60,000 nucleotides of DNA, from positions 11,320,842 through 11,380,841 of the forward strand of contig CAIIXF020000011.1 of assembly GCA_903813345.2 (NCBI GenBank), given 5' to 3'. Positions 1 through 11,835 of the stretch are shown here, in pieces (position 1 is the first letter of the stretch; each line of letters starts with the position of its first letter). This DNA is from Owenia fusiformis. Its lineage: Eukaryota; Annelida; Polychaeta; Sabellida; Oweniidae. Below the pieces are notes generated by a model. That model saw nothing but the letters and a program-made list of their open reading frames with translations, had not been told where the DNA came from and ran no database searches. Made by a program: the position numbers and the translations under genes.

Positions 1-99
1 AGGTGAATTTGGTGTCGGGGTAAATCGTATTTCCTTATTGGCTCACACAGTGAGCCTATGGGATCGACGTCCGTCCGTTGGTTTGTCCATCAACATTGG

Positions 100-741
100 C
101 CGCACAAATTAAAACTGCTATTCGGATTGAGTCATATCCACATTCATTTTATGCATATCCATAATGCCTATTTGACCTATCATCGCCATTTCCCAAGTTT
201 GCCCAGTTTCCGAGAAATTGCTGATTTTGACATCAAAAAGTCAAATTTTCTGTAAATACTAGACACTTTGTTGAAGTAGAACTTTCAAATAATTTGTAGT
301 AGTTACTGTATAGGCAACTTATGTTCTCTAAAGATTTCAAAGCTCTACAGTTTTTGGTGTTTACTCTATAAAATTTGACAAAAAGTAGGACTTATTCATT
401 TTCAGGGAACTTTCTCATGTATAAAGTCAATCATCATTGACTGCACAAATTAAAACTGCTATTCGTATTGAGTCATATTCACATTCATTTTATGCATATC
501 CATAATTCCTGTTTGACCTATCATCGCCATTTCTCAAGTTCGCCTGGTTTCCGAGGAATTGCCGATTTTGACGTCAAAAAGTCAAATTTTCTGTAAATAT
601 CAGATACTTTGTTGAAGTAGAACTTTCAAATAAATGGTAGTAGTTGCTGTATGTGCAACATATGTCCTCTGAAGATGTCAAAGCTCTGGGAATTACGGTT
701 TTTGGTGTTTACTCTATAAAATTTGACAAAAAGCAGGACTA
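100..741. repeat. Two-copy tandem duplication, period about 341 bp
   Basis: Positions about 100-400 and 441-741 are two diverged copies of one sequence, with the same order of landmarks and about 341 bp between equivalent positions. A short CGTCCGTCCG-like stretch lies just upstream at 68-79, resembling the GGACGGACGG tract in the element at 45.2-46.3 kb. No coding potential is recognised. It is probably part of a dispersed repeat that continues left of the window. Confidence 0.7.
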
Positions 742-929
742 ATGGGGAGTCATTTTCAGGGAACTTCCTCATCTATATCGTCAATCATGGCAGGTTTTGT
801 GATTGACAAGTTTCTCAAAGTTTGTCTGTATACTTGTTCATTACTTGCAATGAATTACATCATTACTAGATTGAAGCATTCCCTACATATTGCTCAATAT
901 ATATTATTAGTATCAAATTTTTACTATTT

Positions 930-1215
930 TTGAGATATTTGACGTCAAAAACCAGTAAAAATAAGTTATTTTTCAACTTGCTTCAATTTGACCAAATTTA
1001 CAAGTTGCCAGGAGTTCAAATCTGACCTAAGTTTTGAGATTTGACCTTCAGTCACCTTCTAAAGGTCAAAAAGTTGATTTTTCAAATTGATTATTTGGAT
1101 GTAAATTTTGGTCACCTTAAAAGACCTACTGAGCTCTGAATAAGTAAAATGTTCAAGGTCAAAGTTTCTCAAAGTTCGAGACTACAAATCAAAATCAATA
1201 ATTTTTTTTGAAAAT
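930..1215 (-). repeat. Dispersed repeat rich in AGGTCA half-sites (reverse copy)
   Basis: Read on the minus strand this matches the repeat at about 46.43-46.73 kb and 47.03-47.50 kb: the same succession of AGGTCA/TGACCT words, the phrase 'agacctactgagctc' (forward there 'cagacctcagtaggtc') and the same flanking A-rich words. It is a repeat family with at least three copies in this window. No protein is recognised. Confidence 0.6.
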
Positions 1216-2043
1216 CAGGATATACATTCCTCTGAAGGTTCTACACTGTGTCAGCACAGGACCGTGGGTCCTTTATTTTGATCAACTTATTTATACTGTT
1301 AGCCTACATTATATCTGGGGATTGTAAGAAATCAACTCCAAAGCAGCGATGTGTTCAAAAATGTTTATTTTTTTACAACTTTGCCAAATTTGATACATGT
1401 CAAACCAGGGCCTAGTGTATTAAAACTCTGATACTCAAAGTCACAAGGGGCGGGACAGCCACATTTACTTAGTGATTGCTCTGTTGGTTCATTTCCTCTT
1501 ACCCTCTCAGCCAAATATAGCTCTGATAAGGACTATAGATTTTTTATTTGGTTAAGTTTAAATTACTTTAACCCTACATCTGCGGGGGGATCAAATTGAT
1601 TTTTCGTTAGTACATGTAAATGTACTTTTTCTAGTTTTTAATTGTGAATATGTTATTTTTACCTTGAGCCAAAGATATAAGACACTTCTTGGCAAAAAAT
1701 CAAGGTGATTTGCGGTAAAGGTAGACTGAAATCTTTTTATAAATTTGGAATGAAAATTTTTTGACTATAACCAGTGGTTTTGGAAAGCACTGACCTAATT
1801 GTTAAATGCGACCAGAGTTCAGTAGTTGTGACCAACATGTGAAATCTTGTGGACCTCATTACAATAACACTGAATGAAGCATTATTAAGAATTTATAAAC
1901 ATTTTTACCTATCTGACGTTGACCAAAGTTTTCAGAATTTTTTCTCACTGAAAATCTTTTCATTTTTCTAGAATTGTAAGGTCCAATTTGATTTGCTGAA
2001 AATATATTGCATCCACTGGATTTTTACAAAAATATATTCACAG

Positions 2044-2105
2044 AAGTTCAAGTGATGAGTCTAATGACTCTTGAGTCGGCACCAGCTCCAAAAAAGAAGA
2101 GACCA
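2044..2105 (+). CDS. Putative 5' coding exon of Tollip
   Basis: An acceptor-like AG ends at 2043 and the following frame is open, with possible starts at ATG 2055 and ATG 2064. The frame ends in lysines followed by Arg-Pro. Joined to the next exon it gives K-R-P-V-M-V-G-D-L-P, which lines up with the R-G-P-V-Y-I-G-E-L-P segment near the N-terminus of vertebrate Tollip (from memory). The donor is unclear: GTCATG at 2106 is weak, while GTGACA at 2118, inside the adjoining transposon end, also keeps frame and would add Val-Met-Tyr-Arg. It could be chance, so the call is tentative. Confidence 0.4.
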
Positions 2106-2111
2106 GTCATG

Positions 2112-2678
2112 TACAGGGTGACACAAAAAATGACACCCACCTTGCATTGCATAACTTGTTGTCTATGAACATATAGACTTGTCCTTTGGACATTTTAAGT
2201 AGATATGATGTGAAAGCTCCTCGAGGAATTTCATATGTGTAGCTCAAGTGGGTCAAATTTTATGAGTGTTAAAATATACGTTCCATATGGCATCCACTCC
2301 TTTGCAGGCAAATTTTAATTCCACGGGCCAAGTTGTTGATTACCCTTACATATTGAGATATGGCCCTGATCTTCCTTGAAATTTCTCTCTTTAAGTCAGC
2401 TATGGTTTGGGGATTTTTGTCTCATATACATGGTCCTTTAAGTAACCCCAGATGTTAAAAGCTGGTAGGGTCAAATCAGGGGAATGGAGTACCCCCTCAA
2501 TTTCAGATCTGCAGCTCATGAGAAAGTCTCCAAAGTGAAAATACATTGTAAAGCTCATAAAATTTGACCCACTTGAGCTACATATCTGAAATGTCTTGAG
2601 GTGCTCTCGCATTATGTCTACTTTAAATTACAAGTTATGCAACGTAAGGTGGGTGTCATGTTTTTGTATCACCCTGTA
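2112..2678. mobile_element. Mariner-type fold-back element with TA target duplication
   Basis: Element 2114-2676 (563 bp) has long inverted ends that start CAGGGTGACAC on the left and CAGGGTGATAC (reverse strand) on the right, flanked by TA on both sides (2112-2113, 2677-2678). The inverted similarity extends about 50 bp, and a second inverted pair occurs near 2240 and 2560. The minus strand at 2400-2500 keeps a transposase remnant with the words SPDL and WGYLKDHVY, typical of the catalytic region of Tc1/mariner-related transposases. It is non-autonomous and lies between the putative first exon and the next exon of Tollip. Confidence 0.75.
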
Positions 2679-2700
2679 CATAATGAATTGTTTGCTTTAG

Positions 2701-5700
2701 GTGATGGTTGGAGACCTTCCCCCAGACTTCCTCCAGATCCCCATGAGTCCAAGTCAGCAACAAGTTATGGCTGATGAACAAACTGCACAGTATATGCAGG
2801 CACAACAGTCCTTCAGTTATGTACCTGGCAATGTACAATGTAGACTAAGCATAACAGTATCACAGGTTAGTAATACACACATCCAAGTTTTCTGCATGAG
2901 AAAATTGTTGCAAATTCTTCTCAGAAATTCTGCATGAATAAGTCGTATTCTCGGCCAAATTCTGCATGAAATCCTGAATTCCGTGATAAATTCTACAAGC
3001 AATGGCTTCATCTAAACTATCACAAAATTGCAGGGAATTCAAATTCTGTGACATATTAGATGTAATCTTTTATCTAATAATGGCGGTCCAATACTACTAA
3101 TTTACCCCTTTTTCTTATAGGCTCTTGTCTCACATTTGCATTGTTTTGTAGAAATCAGATTTATATCTAAAATGGTCTTCATTTTGATCCACAGTTTACA
3201 GTATACCGTTTTATATACATGTACAAGATCACTTTCTTTTAAAAAGAGTTTGAGGAATCCCCAATCGTGCAGTTTTTGTTAAATTTCCAATATTTGAAAA
3301 TGAACTTCACAAAATGGTCTATTTTCATGGGAGCAATGTATCTTAAACATATGCTTACCTAATACCTTTTTGTCATCATTGATTTAAGCATGGGCTTTCA
3401 ACAGACATAATTTATTTTTCCTGAAGATGGGTAAATTAGGAAAGACATTGATAGCATTGTCACACCAGTAGCCAATGATAAAATTAGACCTAAAACTAAC
3501 ATTGTATTAAAAGCATTAGTGTTTTGAGATATCTTTTACAAATAGTTACATGAGCAAATCTCTGACTTGATAACCACCGACAGATCTGTCAATATTATCC
3601 AAGAATAATATGATCTCTAAGAGTAAGTTGACCTTTACATAATATGAACATGTCTGAATACAACACAGTTTTAAGAATAGATCATAAGAGAAAAACATTA
3701 TCAAGTGTCGATTTGAGCATATATTTTACCATGTTTCTGTTTCAGGCTAAGCTTGCCAAGAACTATGGTATCACTAAGATGGACCCATACTGTCGTATTC
3801 GAGTTGGACATTCCGTGTTTGAGACACCCACCGCACATAATGGAGCTAAAAATCCACGCTGGAACAAGCAGGTACACTGGTGAGTTGTCTGTTATAATAT
3901 TGTCAGCATGTTTGCATATAGGCATACTTCTAATTGTCAATCAAGAATTGTGGGACAAATTAAAACAGCTTAGTTATGAACCTTTGCTCGTATCCATTAT
4001 ATGTTTGTCCAATCAGATGGTGGAATCAATGTTGAGCTTAATAGCAATGTTAACTTTCAGGTTTCTTTATAAATTTTCCAAAACATTCTGTGTGGTATAG
4101 GTAGCTGGTTATACATGTATGTAAATTGACATAGTTTTTCAATTTGAAAAAATAATCCTGCAACTTTAAAGTAACCTTCATGCATACCAAACGATTGGTA
4201 AACTTGTGATTGACAGAATTAGCTCAAGGTATCACATTTTGACCCCAGTGAATAGTGCCATTTAAAAAGTATCTTCTGATTTGAGTAGTTTATTTTGCTG
4301 CTGACAAAAATATACCCTGTTTACTGACTACCATGTTTTTTAGAAAGTACTTTTAAAGTTTCTAGCTATGTCACTACCACAAGTGGTAACATATTGTTAT
4401 AGTCATCAACTTTTTGTGAAAGTGTTCAGGGGTTGGTGTTTGGTATTTGGCAGTTGGTGTTTGGCAGTCAGCATTCAACATCTATAACAAATGGCAGGTG
4501 GTGGCATTTTGCCTATTGATGTCTTGATTTTTAATGTACTTCTCTGTGCCTCAAAAATGCTTGAAATTAAACTTGCTATGCATTTCTTTTCAGTTAAGAA
4601 TGCCTGAAAAACGTGCTATGCATTTCTTTACAGTTAAAAATGCCTGAAATAACTTGCTATGCATTTCTTTTCTGTTAAAAATGCCTGAAATAACTTGCTG
4701 TGCATTTCTTTTCAGTTAAAAATGCCTGAAATAACTTGCAATACATTTCTTTTCAGTTACTTACCAAATGGTGTTGATTCCATATACCTTGAAATATTTG
4801 ATGAGGTAAATATTAAAATATTTATTTTATAATCCGAAGATCTATTTTAACCAATGTGAATTGTATTGAATTCTATTGTATTGTATTGTATAATAGGATG
4901 TATTTTACAAGAAAATAAGAATCAAATTAAATTTCATCAAAGGTTGTACTAAACTACATATAATGACAAATTGTTAAAAAGCACAAAGTCTGCCAAACAG
5001 AAGTTCTACATTACCCCACAATCGTATAATTGATGCTAATTATGTTACAGAGGGCATTCTCGATGGATGACCGAATAGCATGGGGACATGTCACAATTCC
5101 AGAGACCATATTTGCTGGTGAAACTGTTGATGACTGGTACACATTGTCTGGAAGGCAGGGTGACGATAAAGAGGGAATGATCAACTTAGTCATGTCATCA
5201 ACGGTAAATGCCTTACCACATCTAAGAAATATATGATTGTGTGGCTATACAAAATAAATGTATGTTGAAATATGGATAACCTTTATGACTTAAGTACAAT
5301 GTGAAGGAAAAACATGACCACTCATCTTTGTGAAGACAAAGTGTCATCTTTAATTGGGTTACAATGACCCTTAACCCTTAAGCATTGTTTTTCATGTTTG
5401 GAGGCCTGTACTAATTGACATATATTTAAAGGGCTCTCACATATTGTCTCAATACCCCCACCCTAACTGTCTGTGCCGTGACAATGATATAATTGTGCTT
5501 TGGAGCTCAGCTATTTTTAGCTCATCTAATTTATCATAATATAATATATATTTTTAGGCACATGCAGCTCAACCTCAAATGCCAGTTCTTACTTACCAGG
5601 TACCTTATATATACAATCCCAATCACAACTCCCTGGCAGTATTAACATGTTAAGTCACTTGACCTCAAATGCCAGTTCTTACTTACCAGGTACCTTATAT

Positions 5701-8700
5701 ATACAATCCCAATCACAACTCCCTGCCCTATTAACATGTTTAGTCCCTTGACCTCAAATGCCAGTTCTTACTTACCAGCCTCAGGTATTTATATACAATC
5801 CTAATCACAACTCCATGGCCTATTAACATGTTTAGTCACTTGAGATATCCTGTCAAATTCCTGGCCTTTCAATAAGCTAAACCTTGTAATCCATGTAATT
5901 TCAACACAGCCTTTGTGTAGTATGTATGTGTCTTTTTATATTGTAATTATAATGGTACCCTCTCATTTCACTGTCAACCTCCAAAACACTTCTTTCCTTT
6001 GTCTGAGATTCTCCTTTAATTCCACCAGTGACCTGATATCTTCCCAATCTCCACATCTTGTATTTGCTTTAAACATTTGAATAATAACTTTCCCTAAAAT
6101 AGAAGTAAGACCCAGCCTGGAAATACCAATCTCACCTTTAATTATACCTGAAACATTGTACCGAATCTTCACCTCATGTTTGACATTCTTAATTGTATTT
6201 ATGATGCCTATAATAGAAATATGATTGCAGTCATTGTCCATTGACATAATGTATAATGCATATAATGTATAAGCAGTCCTTGCTTAATTCAGGATAAGTT
6301 TACAAACCAGTTCTCTTGGTAATGAAAGCTATACAAATTCAACATGTTCTATGGGTTGTTTTTATTAAGTCTGGTAAAAATATAAATTTTGGCATAAAGC
6401 ATTCCTTTTTAGGGTAATGTTCTTAGTTAATTGTTCCTCCAATGCAGATGCCATATGTCCGTCCATCTGTTCTTCTAAACTAATATAATGTTAAAAGGCC
6501 TTCCCATCTAGATGTCAGTATAGTCTACTTATATCCCATGATATAATAATGTATCATGAAGTATATGTTATAGGTCCAGCAAGTTCATGTTGTTACCATG
6601 CAGATGCCAGTAGTCTACTAGACCTAATGATATAATAATGTATAGGACTAGACATGAAGTATATGTTATAGGTCCAGCAAGTTCATGTTGTTACCATGCA
6701 GATGCCAGTAGTCTACTAGGCCTCATGATATAATAATGTATACACCCCCAAAATGCAATCTGATTTTCGACGCCGTTTCGGTGCCAAATTTCGGTGCCGT
6801 TTCGGCACCAAATGGACTGACTAGTCCAGTAGCAAATTTTGGTGTTGAAAGGTTTCGGTGCCGGAATGGTGTCGAAACGGTGCCGGAACGGTGCCGAATT
6901 TGTTCGATGCCGAAACGGTGTCGAATTATATTGGCTGTGTAGTACTATTCATGAACTACATGTATATGTTATTGGTCCAGCAAGTTCATGTTGTTACCAT
7001 GCAGATGCCAGTAGTCTACTAGGCCTCATGATATAATAATGTATAGTACTTTTCATGAACTACATGTATATGTTATAGGTCAGGCAAGTTCATGTTGTTA
7101 CCATGCAGATGCCAGTAGTCTACTAGACTTCATGATATAATAATGTACTATTCACAAAATATATGTTATAGGCCCAACAAGCACCTGCTGCTCCCATGCC
7201 AGTAGTCTACCAGAATCCCATGCAACCTGTGATGGTGCTACCACCTGGTGGTATGCCAGTTGTAGGGGGACCCCAACCTGTATATTACCCTCAACAAGGT
7301 AAACTACTATCATTCATAAAGCTATAACCATATATATATGTAATGTGTAATATATGTAATTATATATACAGTATATATAATAATGTGCGATTTAAATGAT
7401 AATCAGTTACCTGAAGAGCAAAAGTGAAACTGGTAGTGACTGAATTACTTCTTCTGTTATTTTCTGTTTTATAATCATTTTTATATATATATCCATATAT
7501 ACAATATAAATATGTGTCATAAGCACATACAGTATTTTGCACCTTCTGGAAGCATGTACATCAAAAACGTTCAATCAAATACATGTACATTCTCCTCACA
7601 TTCTGCTACTGAGTTGGACTGAAAACACCAACATTCAGGGTGGACCATAAAACTGGGACATGGCATCTTTTTAAAAACATTTAAGACCACATGCATGAAG
7701 TATGCGCTACATACCAAAAGATTAAAAGATAAAATATCAAAAATAAAAGGTGTTTGATATGTCTACCTTCATCAGCAGTTATTATTAGCCCATAATTTAT
7801 CTGCATAATTGATGTCATTCTGTGACTTTCCTTTCTATTTATAAGTTTTTTTGTGCTCCACTTGTATAGTGACTTGTAACCCGTTTATCTTCATATAAAA
7901 TTCAATTCAATTCAATTGAATAGCTCCATTTAGTATTTGTCATGACTTTAAAAGTTATTTTAGAAAGTTAATTTTTTGAAAACAATTGTCAGCAAATTCA
8001 TTTCTCAAATATTGACCACTATTCAGTGCAAAAAAATCTTCCAAAGACTGACAAAAGACACACTATTTCAATAATAAAATGTCATATCTATGTAATGTCA
8101 TCGTGACATCACTAAGGTGGCAAAAACCTTTTGAAAAAATTGAAAAAAAATCCATTTCAAGCTTTTCTAAATATGCTTAACTACAGAAATAAACCAATAT
8201 TGATTGTCTAACCAGGTTAAAAGGAACAATATATTATGTTTTAGATGTTATTGATTTCTATGAGAACTAAAATTTTGAAATGCATTTTTTTCTGAACCAT
8301 TTTCATGCATTGATGAGTTCATTCCTCGCTTATTTATGAATCAGTTTTCTTAATTTTTCTGCAAAAATACACGTGAGGATCAAAAATGAGTCCACAAAAA
8401 TACTTGGATGCTCTGTATCATTAATTGTCACAAAGTAAGCTTAGCAGTAACACTTAGCATGCAGAAATTAAAATTCAATTTTCTACTCAGAAATTATTTT
8501 CAATAAATGACTTTCTGAATAGCATATAGATATATCCAAACATCATGCCTAACCAAACATTTCCCAGTGGTTAACATGGGTTCTTCCATTTTTTAATTCA
8601 TCACATTTGACATCAACTTTTGACCTATTGTAACAGAGAGATTAAATTGGTAATTGTTTATAATTAATAATATAGAGAATAGAGTCAAGGAACATGTCCT

Positions 8701-8919
8701 TCATAAATGATTATTTTTGTTTATATTCAAGGTGTACCCCAGCAACAACAACAACAACAACAGCAACAACCACAAGGCCCTGTTTATACTGAGGATGACC
8801 TAAAACAAGTAAAGGAGATGTTTCCAAACATGGAAGAGGAGGTGATAGTATCAGTACTTGAGGCTAACAGAGGCAATAAGGATGCCACTGTGAACTGTTT
8901 ACTGGGCATGGCAAGTTAA
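2701..8919 (+). CDS. Toll-interacting protein (Tollip), seven exons
   Basis: Exons are 2701-2865, 3746-3879, 4757-4805, 5051-5203, 5558-5599, 7172-7298 and 8732-8919. The phases close perfectly (858 nt, 285 residues plus stop, before any 5' exon). Order of parts: the N-terminal VGDLPPDFL segment; a C2 domain with [17 protein letters not shown] and [29 protein letters not shown] and [20 protein letters not shown] at the C2 end; a Pro/Gln/Val-rich linker with a polyglutamine run; and a C-terminal CUE domain with the MFPNM and di-leucine signatures that bind ubiquitin. Tollip is a cytosolic and endosomal adaptor that restrains Toll/IL-1 receptor signalling and links ubiquitinated cargo to sorting and autophagy (family knowledge). 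Three of its exon boundaries are surrounded by duplicated copies of the splice junction. The 5' end is uncertain. Confidence 0.95.
4554..4756 (+). repeat. Splice-acceptor array, 5 x 41 bp, before Tollip exon 4
   Basis: Five tandem units have their (C/T)AGTTA or equivalent word at 4591, 4631, 4672, 4713 and 4754 (spacing 40-41 bp). Each holds the phrase AATGCCTGAAATAACTTGC and a TGCATTTCTTTTCAG-like acceptor; in the third the CAG is CTG. The last unit supplies the real acceptor (exon 4 begins at 4757, TTACTTACC), and the TTA after every CAG shows that the first exon bases were copied too. The upstream copies are therefore decoy acceptors. Confidence 0.85.
5560..5846 (+). repeat. Exon-donor array, 3 x about 90 bp, at Tollip exon 6
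   Basis: The words CCTCAAATGCCAG...ACTTACCAG plus the donor-side intron sequence GTACCTTATATATAC recur with starts at 5573, 5663 and 5752. The first copy is the real end of exon 6 (5558-5599) with donor GTACCT. The second keeps the exon end and donor. The third has CAGCCTCAGGTATT in place of CAGGTACC. Each unit carries the last nine or so codons of the exon plus about 60 bp of intron. Confidence 0.85.
6500..7215 (+). repeat. Splice-acceptor/exon-start array, about 5-6 x 100 bp, at Tollip exon 7
   Basis: Copies of a TTATAGG(T/C)CCA acceptor, followed by a degenerate version of the exon 7 start (CATGCAGATGCCAGTAGTCTAC) and by intron sequence, begin near 6573, 6672, 6974, 7079 and 7172. A worn partial unit lies at about 6505-6560. 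Only the last acts as exon 7. In the earlier copies the reading frame runs into TAG soon after the VVY codons, and the 6974 copy has lost its AG (ATTGG). A small GC-rich transposon interrupts the array at 6740-6943. Confidence 0.8.
6740..6943. mobile_element. GC-rich MITE inside the Tollip exon 7 array
   Basis: About 200 bp of GC-richer DNA with repeated CGGTGCCG and CCGTTTCGG words has inverted ends (TACACCCCCAAAATG at the left; TACACAGCCAATATA on the reverse strand at the right). It splits two otherwise adjacent 100-bp array units, so it is younger than the array. The short open frames through it contain only repeat-derived codons. Confidence 0.6.
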
Positions 8920-10600
8920 TTGAACAATTGTGATAATATTTATCAGTCAGAATTGTGCAAATTCACAAGACGTTGACCCGGCCTTGTATGGGCAGGAAAT
9001 GTGATGACGCAAAATGAAAACTGTTTATAGAGCATGAATATTGAATGAACAAATATGAGAATATTTATGAATTTATATTATGCAAATTCACTGAAAGTCT
9101 GAGCTGGTCTTACGGATGTAGGAGATATAAGGATGCAAAATGAAAACTGTTTATGTTGCATGATATATAACTGAACGAATGTGACAATGAACTAACTGTT
9201 AAGGGAAGATGTCCAATTTTGACCGTTGGGAAACATTGGGCTAGTTTACTGTATTTCCATGTGCAATAGAGGGTTTGCTAGATAGCTTTGAAATCTCGTT
9301 GAAGTCTTGTTTTTAATGAGATTTTTGGAGATTTGCATTTTTAACCATTCTTCTGTTTGATGGCATATTTGAATTCTGTATGTAAACTACTTTGATTTGC
9401 ACAGTTATTTACCTTTATTCAGTTTTCCAGTATTTCAAGGGTGGGCTAAATCCCCATTGATGCAGTGTTAAAAAATCTTTGAAAATTCATTTACTCTTTT
9501 ATGGATCGCAATTTTCATCATAATCCGCATGTCAACAATATCATATAGTTACATTCCAATTGTGTTTTGAATAAGTTCAAATGGAAATACCTGATAAATC
9601 AAGATATAAAGTGACTTTTTGCCAGCTGCCTCCATAATAGGAATAGTATTCTGGCCCTGCCACCACACGTGCTGTCATCTATCTATCCATCTTTATAGCA
9701 AATGGTCTAATATAGCAGAAAGTGAGATATGTTCTACTTTTTAACATTTACATTCTACATGTACTGGTATATACTGTAGTATGTGTTAACAATGCCCTCA
9801 TCATGAATTATGATACTGTCTATACAGGCCCTTACTGAAATTACTTATGATACAATGTGTGTTGTAATTACTCTTTCTCAATTGTTGCCATAGCATCATC
9901 CCCGAATAACCTGTTATTTGCTGATTCCTGCTATGTTTAGGTTATATCCGTTGACTACTTTGTATAAAAGTGGTGCATGTACATAATTGTCATTTTTGCA
10001 TGCTTTCTTTTTGTTTTGTCATTCCTTCTATTCGGTCATACCTCAGTTGTATGTCAGTATATGTTTGCTTATTTTATGGCTATTCACCTTTGACTGTTCT
10101 GCTTGTTTGTACATGTATGAATTAATATAAACAGAACTTATGTACATAAAATAGAAAAGTAGAGAGACAAATGATGAAGCTAGTATTAAAAAATTATATT
10201 TTTCTCTATTTTGTATTAGAACCTGTTTTCAATTAGGAAATGAAAATGATGCTTTCTCAGTATTTTTATGTCTCTACATTGCCAAATTCAAGAAATTATT
10301 TTTCTGTACTTATTGTTAATTTGGTAGTTTGAACATTTTCAACCAATTGATTCAAGTGAAAATTGCCAGTTAATATCTTCTGATTCATATAAGCTCAGTG
10401 CGAATCAATCATTCCCGATTTTTCTCCAAATTCACATTAAATGCATTACAACCAAATGTCTGAAAATGACCAAATAGCCAAATTATATGTATGCCAAAAA
10501 GACAACATTTATTGTACTGGTAAAATCAATTAATTGTAAATAAGATGAGTCACCTGATTGCTTTTGTATATAGAAGTATTACGAATAAATTAAAATTAGC
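8920..10600 (+). other. Probable Tollip 3' UTR and following intergenic DNA
   Basis: No coding exon is recognised. Two diverged direct copies of about 140 bp (8935-9060 and about 9040-9180, sharing GCAAAATGAAAACTGTTTAT) follow the stop codon. The first clear polyadenylation hexamer in a plausible context is AATAAA at 10584-10589, which would imply a UTR of about 1.7 kb. That length and site are inferred. Confidence 0.35.
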
Positions 10601-10989
10601 ATTGGGCTATATTATGTAAAACCTGCAATAATTAAATAGATAATAAATGAAAAACAAACATACTATAAATTATGATATAAATTGTTTTATTGATACACAA
10701 ATGGTTATTCTGTAAAACTGCATTATTGAGTTTATTTACATTAGAGAAAACAAGAGCTTCAGAGCCCATCAATGCGAAATAAATGATAGAGTTTGGCCTA
10801 AGGTTCCTGGACCAATAGGACATGCACCATGTATTTAAAAGAAAGAATATACATTTAAAATATATGATTTATTATATCACTGTGATATTTCTCACTTTCT
10901 GATTCGTCCATCTCCTACACGTGACTAAAAATGATAAGCTATATTCAACGGAAGTCACGTGATATTCACCAGTCACAACTTCACACCGG

Positions 10990-11415
10990 AATAGCCTGAC
11001 AACGGTAAAGTCAGATACCGTTGCCACAAATGGCGGACATAACCGTCGCTTCAACTGTTTAATCACTTGGTCCTCATTTCATGGGACTTTATCGCCGCTA
11101 ATTCTATGCATGTGTTAGGTATTATATGAAATCCAAATTTTTATCAAATGGCGTCGTGAATGGCCACAATATAGCGTCTTCAATATCCTCAATGACAACA
11201 GAATCTGAATTTGAAATAATTTACAAAGACATTGGCATATGGTAACATGTGACAACGGACTATGGTGGATGTATTGCATTGGAACATAGGGAAATGACAA
11301 CGATAAATAGACACTTTACCGTTGTCTTTACATATAACGTTGTCACCTCGATTTTATTTTTTACATTTGACCCACACCTACCGTTGTCATTTATACAGCA
11401 TCCGTTGTCATGTGT
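10990..11415. other. Cluster of GACAACGG/CCGTTGTC words
   Basis: At least seven copies of (G)ACAACG(G) or its complement lie within about 420 bp (near 10998, 11017, 11251, 11296, 11319, 11337, 11381 and 11402). The pair at about 11247 and 11402 forms an inverted repeat (ATGTGACAACGGA / TCCGTTGTCATGTG). The area is richer in CpG than its surroundings. It might be a decayed transposon with subterminal repeats or a cluster of protein-binding sites; CAACGG fits the Myb half-site consensus. A short ATGGCGGAC reading frame at 11031 stops after ten codons. Confidence 0.4.
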
Positions 11416-11520
11416 CATATTCCGATCGATAAAATTAAAGCTTTTATTTCGATGGTAGAACATATTTAACTATATGATCAGTAGAAAAACACTTTGAGTG
11501 ATTGCATGCAGTACCAAAGG

Positions 11521-11835
11521 ATTAGACTAGATGCGTGTAGAAATAATCTTGATTTACGTCATTAAATATTCAAAATTCAGTCAAAGTGATGTCATATTTG
11601 AAATCTGCATGTAAAAGTACATCTAACAACATGGTTTCGAAAGTTGTTTATCAACTTTGAAATATTTTTTTTTTGAAAATGTGACTTCTTGTTCGGGTTG
11701 ATTCCCCATAGACCCCATGTTAAAAAATCACAAAAAGTGAAATATCTTTTCTTGTATTGGACAGATAATATTTTCTTTTACTGGACATATTTTAATTTGC
11801 ATAACTATTAGATAAATAAGGGTTTTATGAAAATT
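11521..11835 (-). repeat. Dispersed repeat, inverted copy of 56869-57184
   Basis: The sequence from GACTAGATGCG to the TTATATAA/TTTTATGAAAATTGAACC end matches the reverse complement of about 56869-57184, where the same sequence is nested inside a larger element. It includes recognisable words such as AATATTTTCTTTTACTGGACA. No protein is recognised. Confidence 0.7.

Noticed and set aside
6736-7036. GC-rich Arg/Cys-rich reading frames
   Set aside because: They fall within a MITE with inverted ends and consist of translated CGGTGCCGAA-type repeats.
11031-11063. ATGGCGGAC start-like sequence as a first coding exon
   Set aside because: The frame stops after ten codons with no suitable donor.
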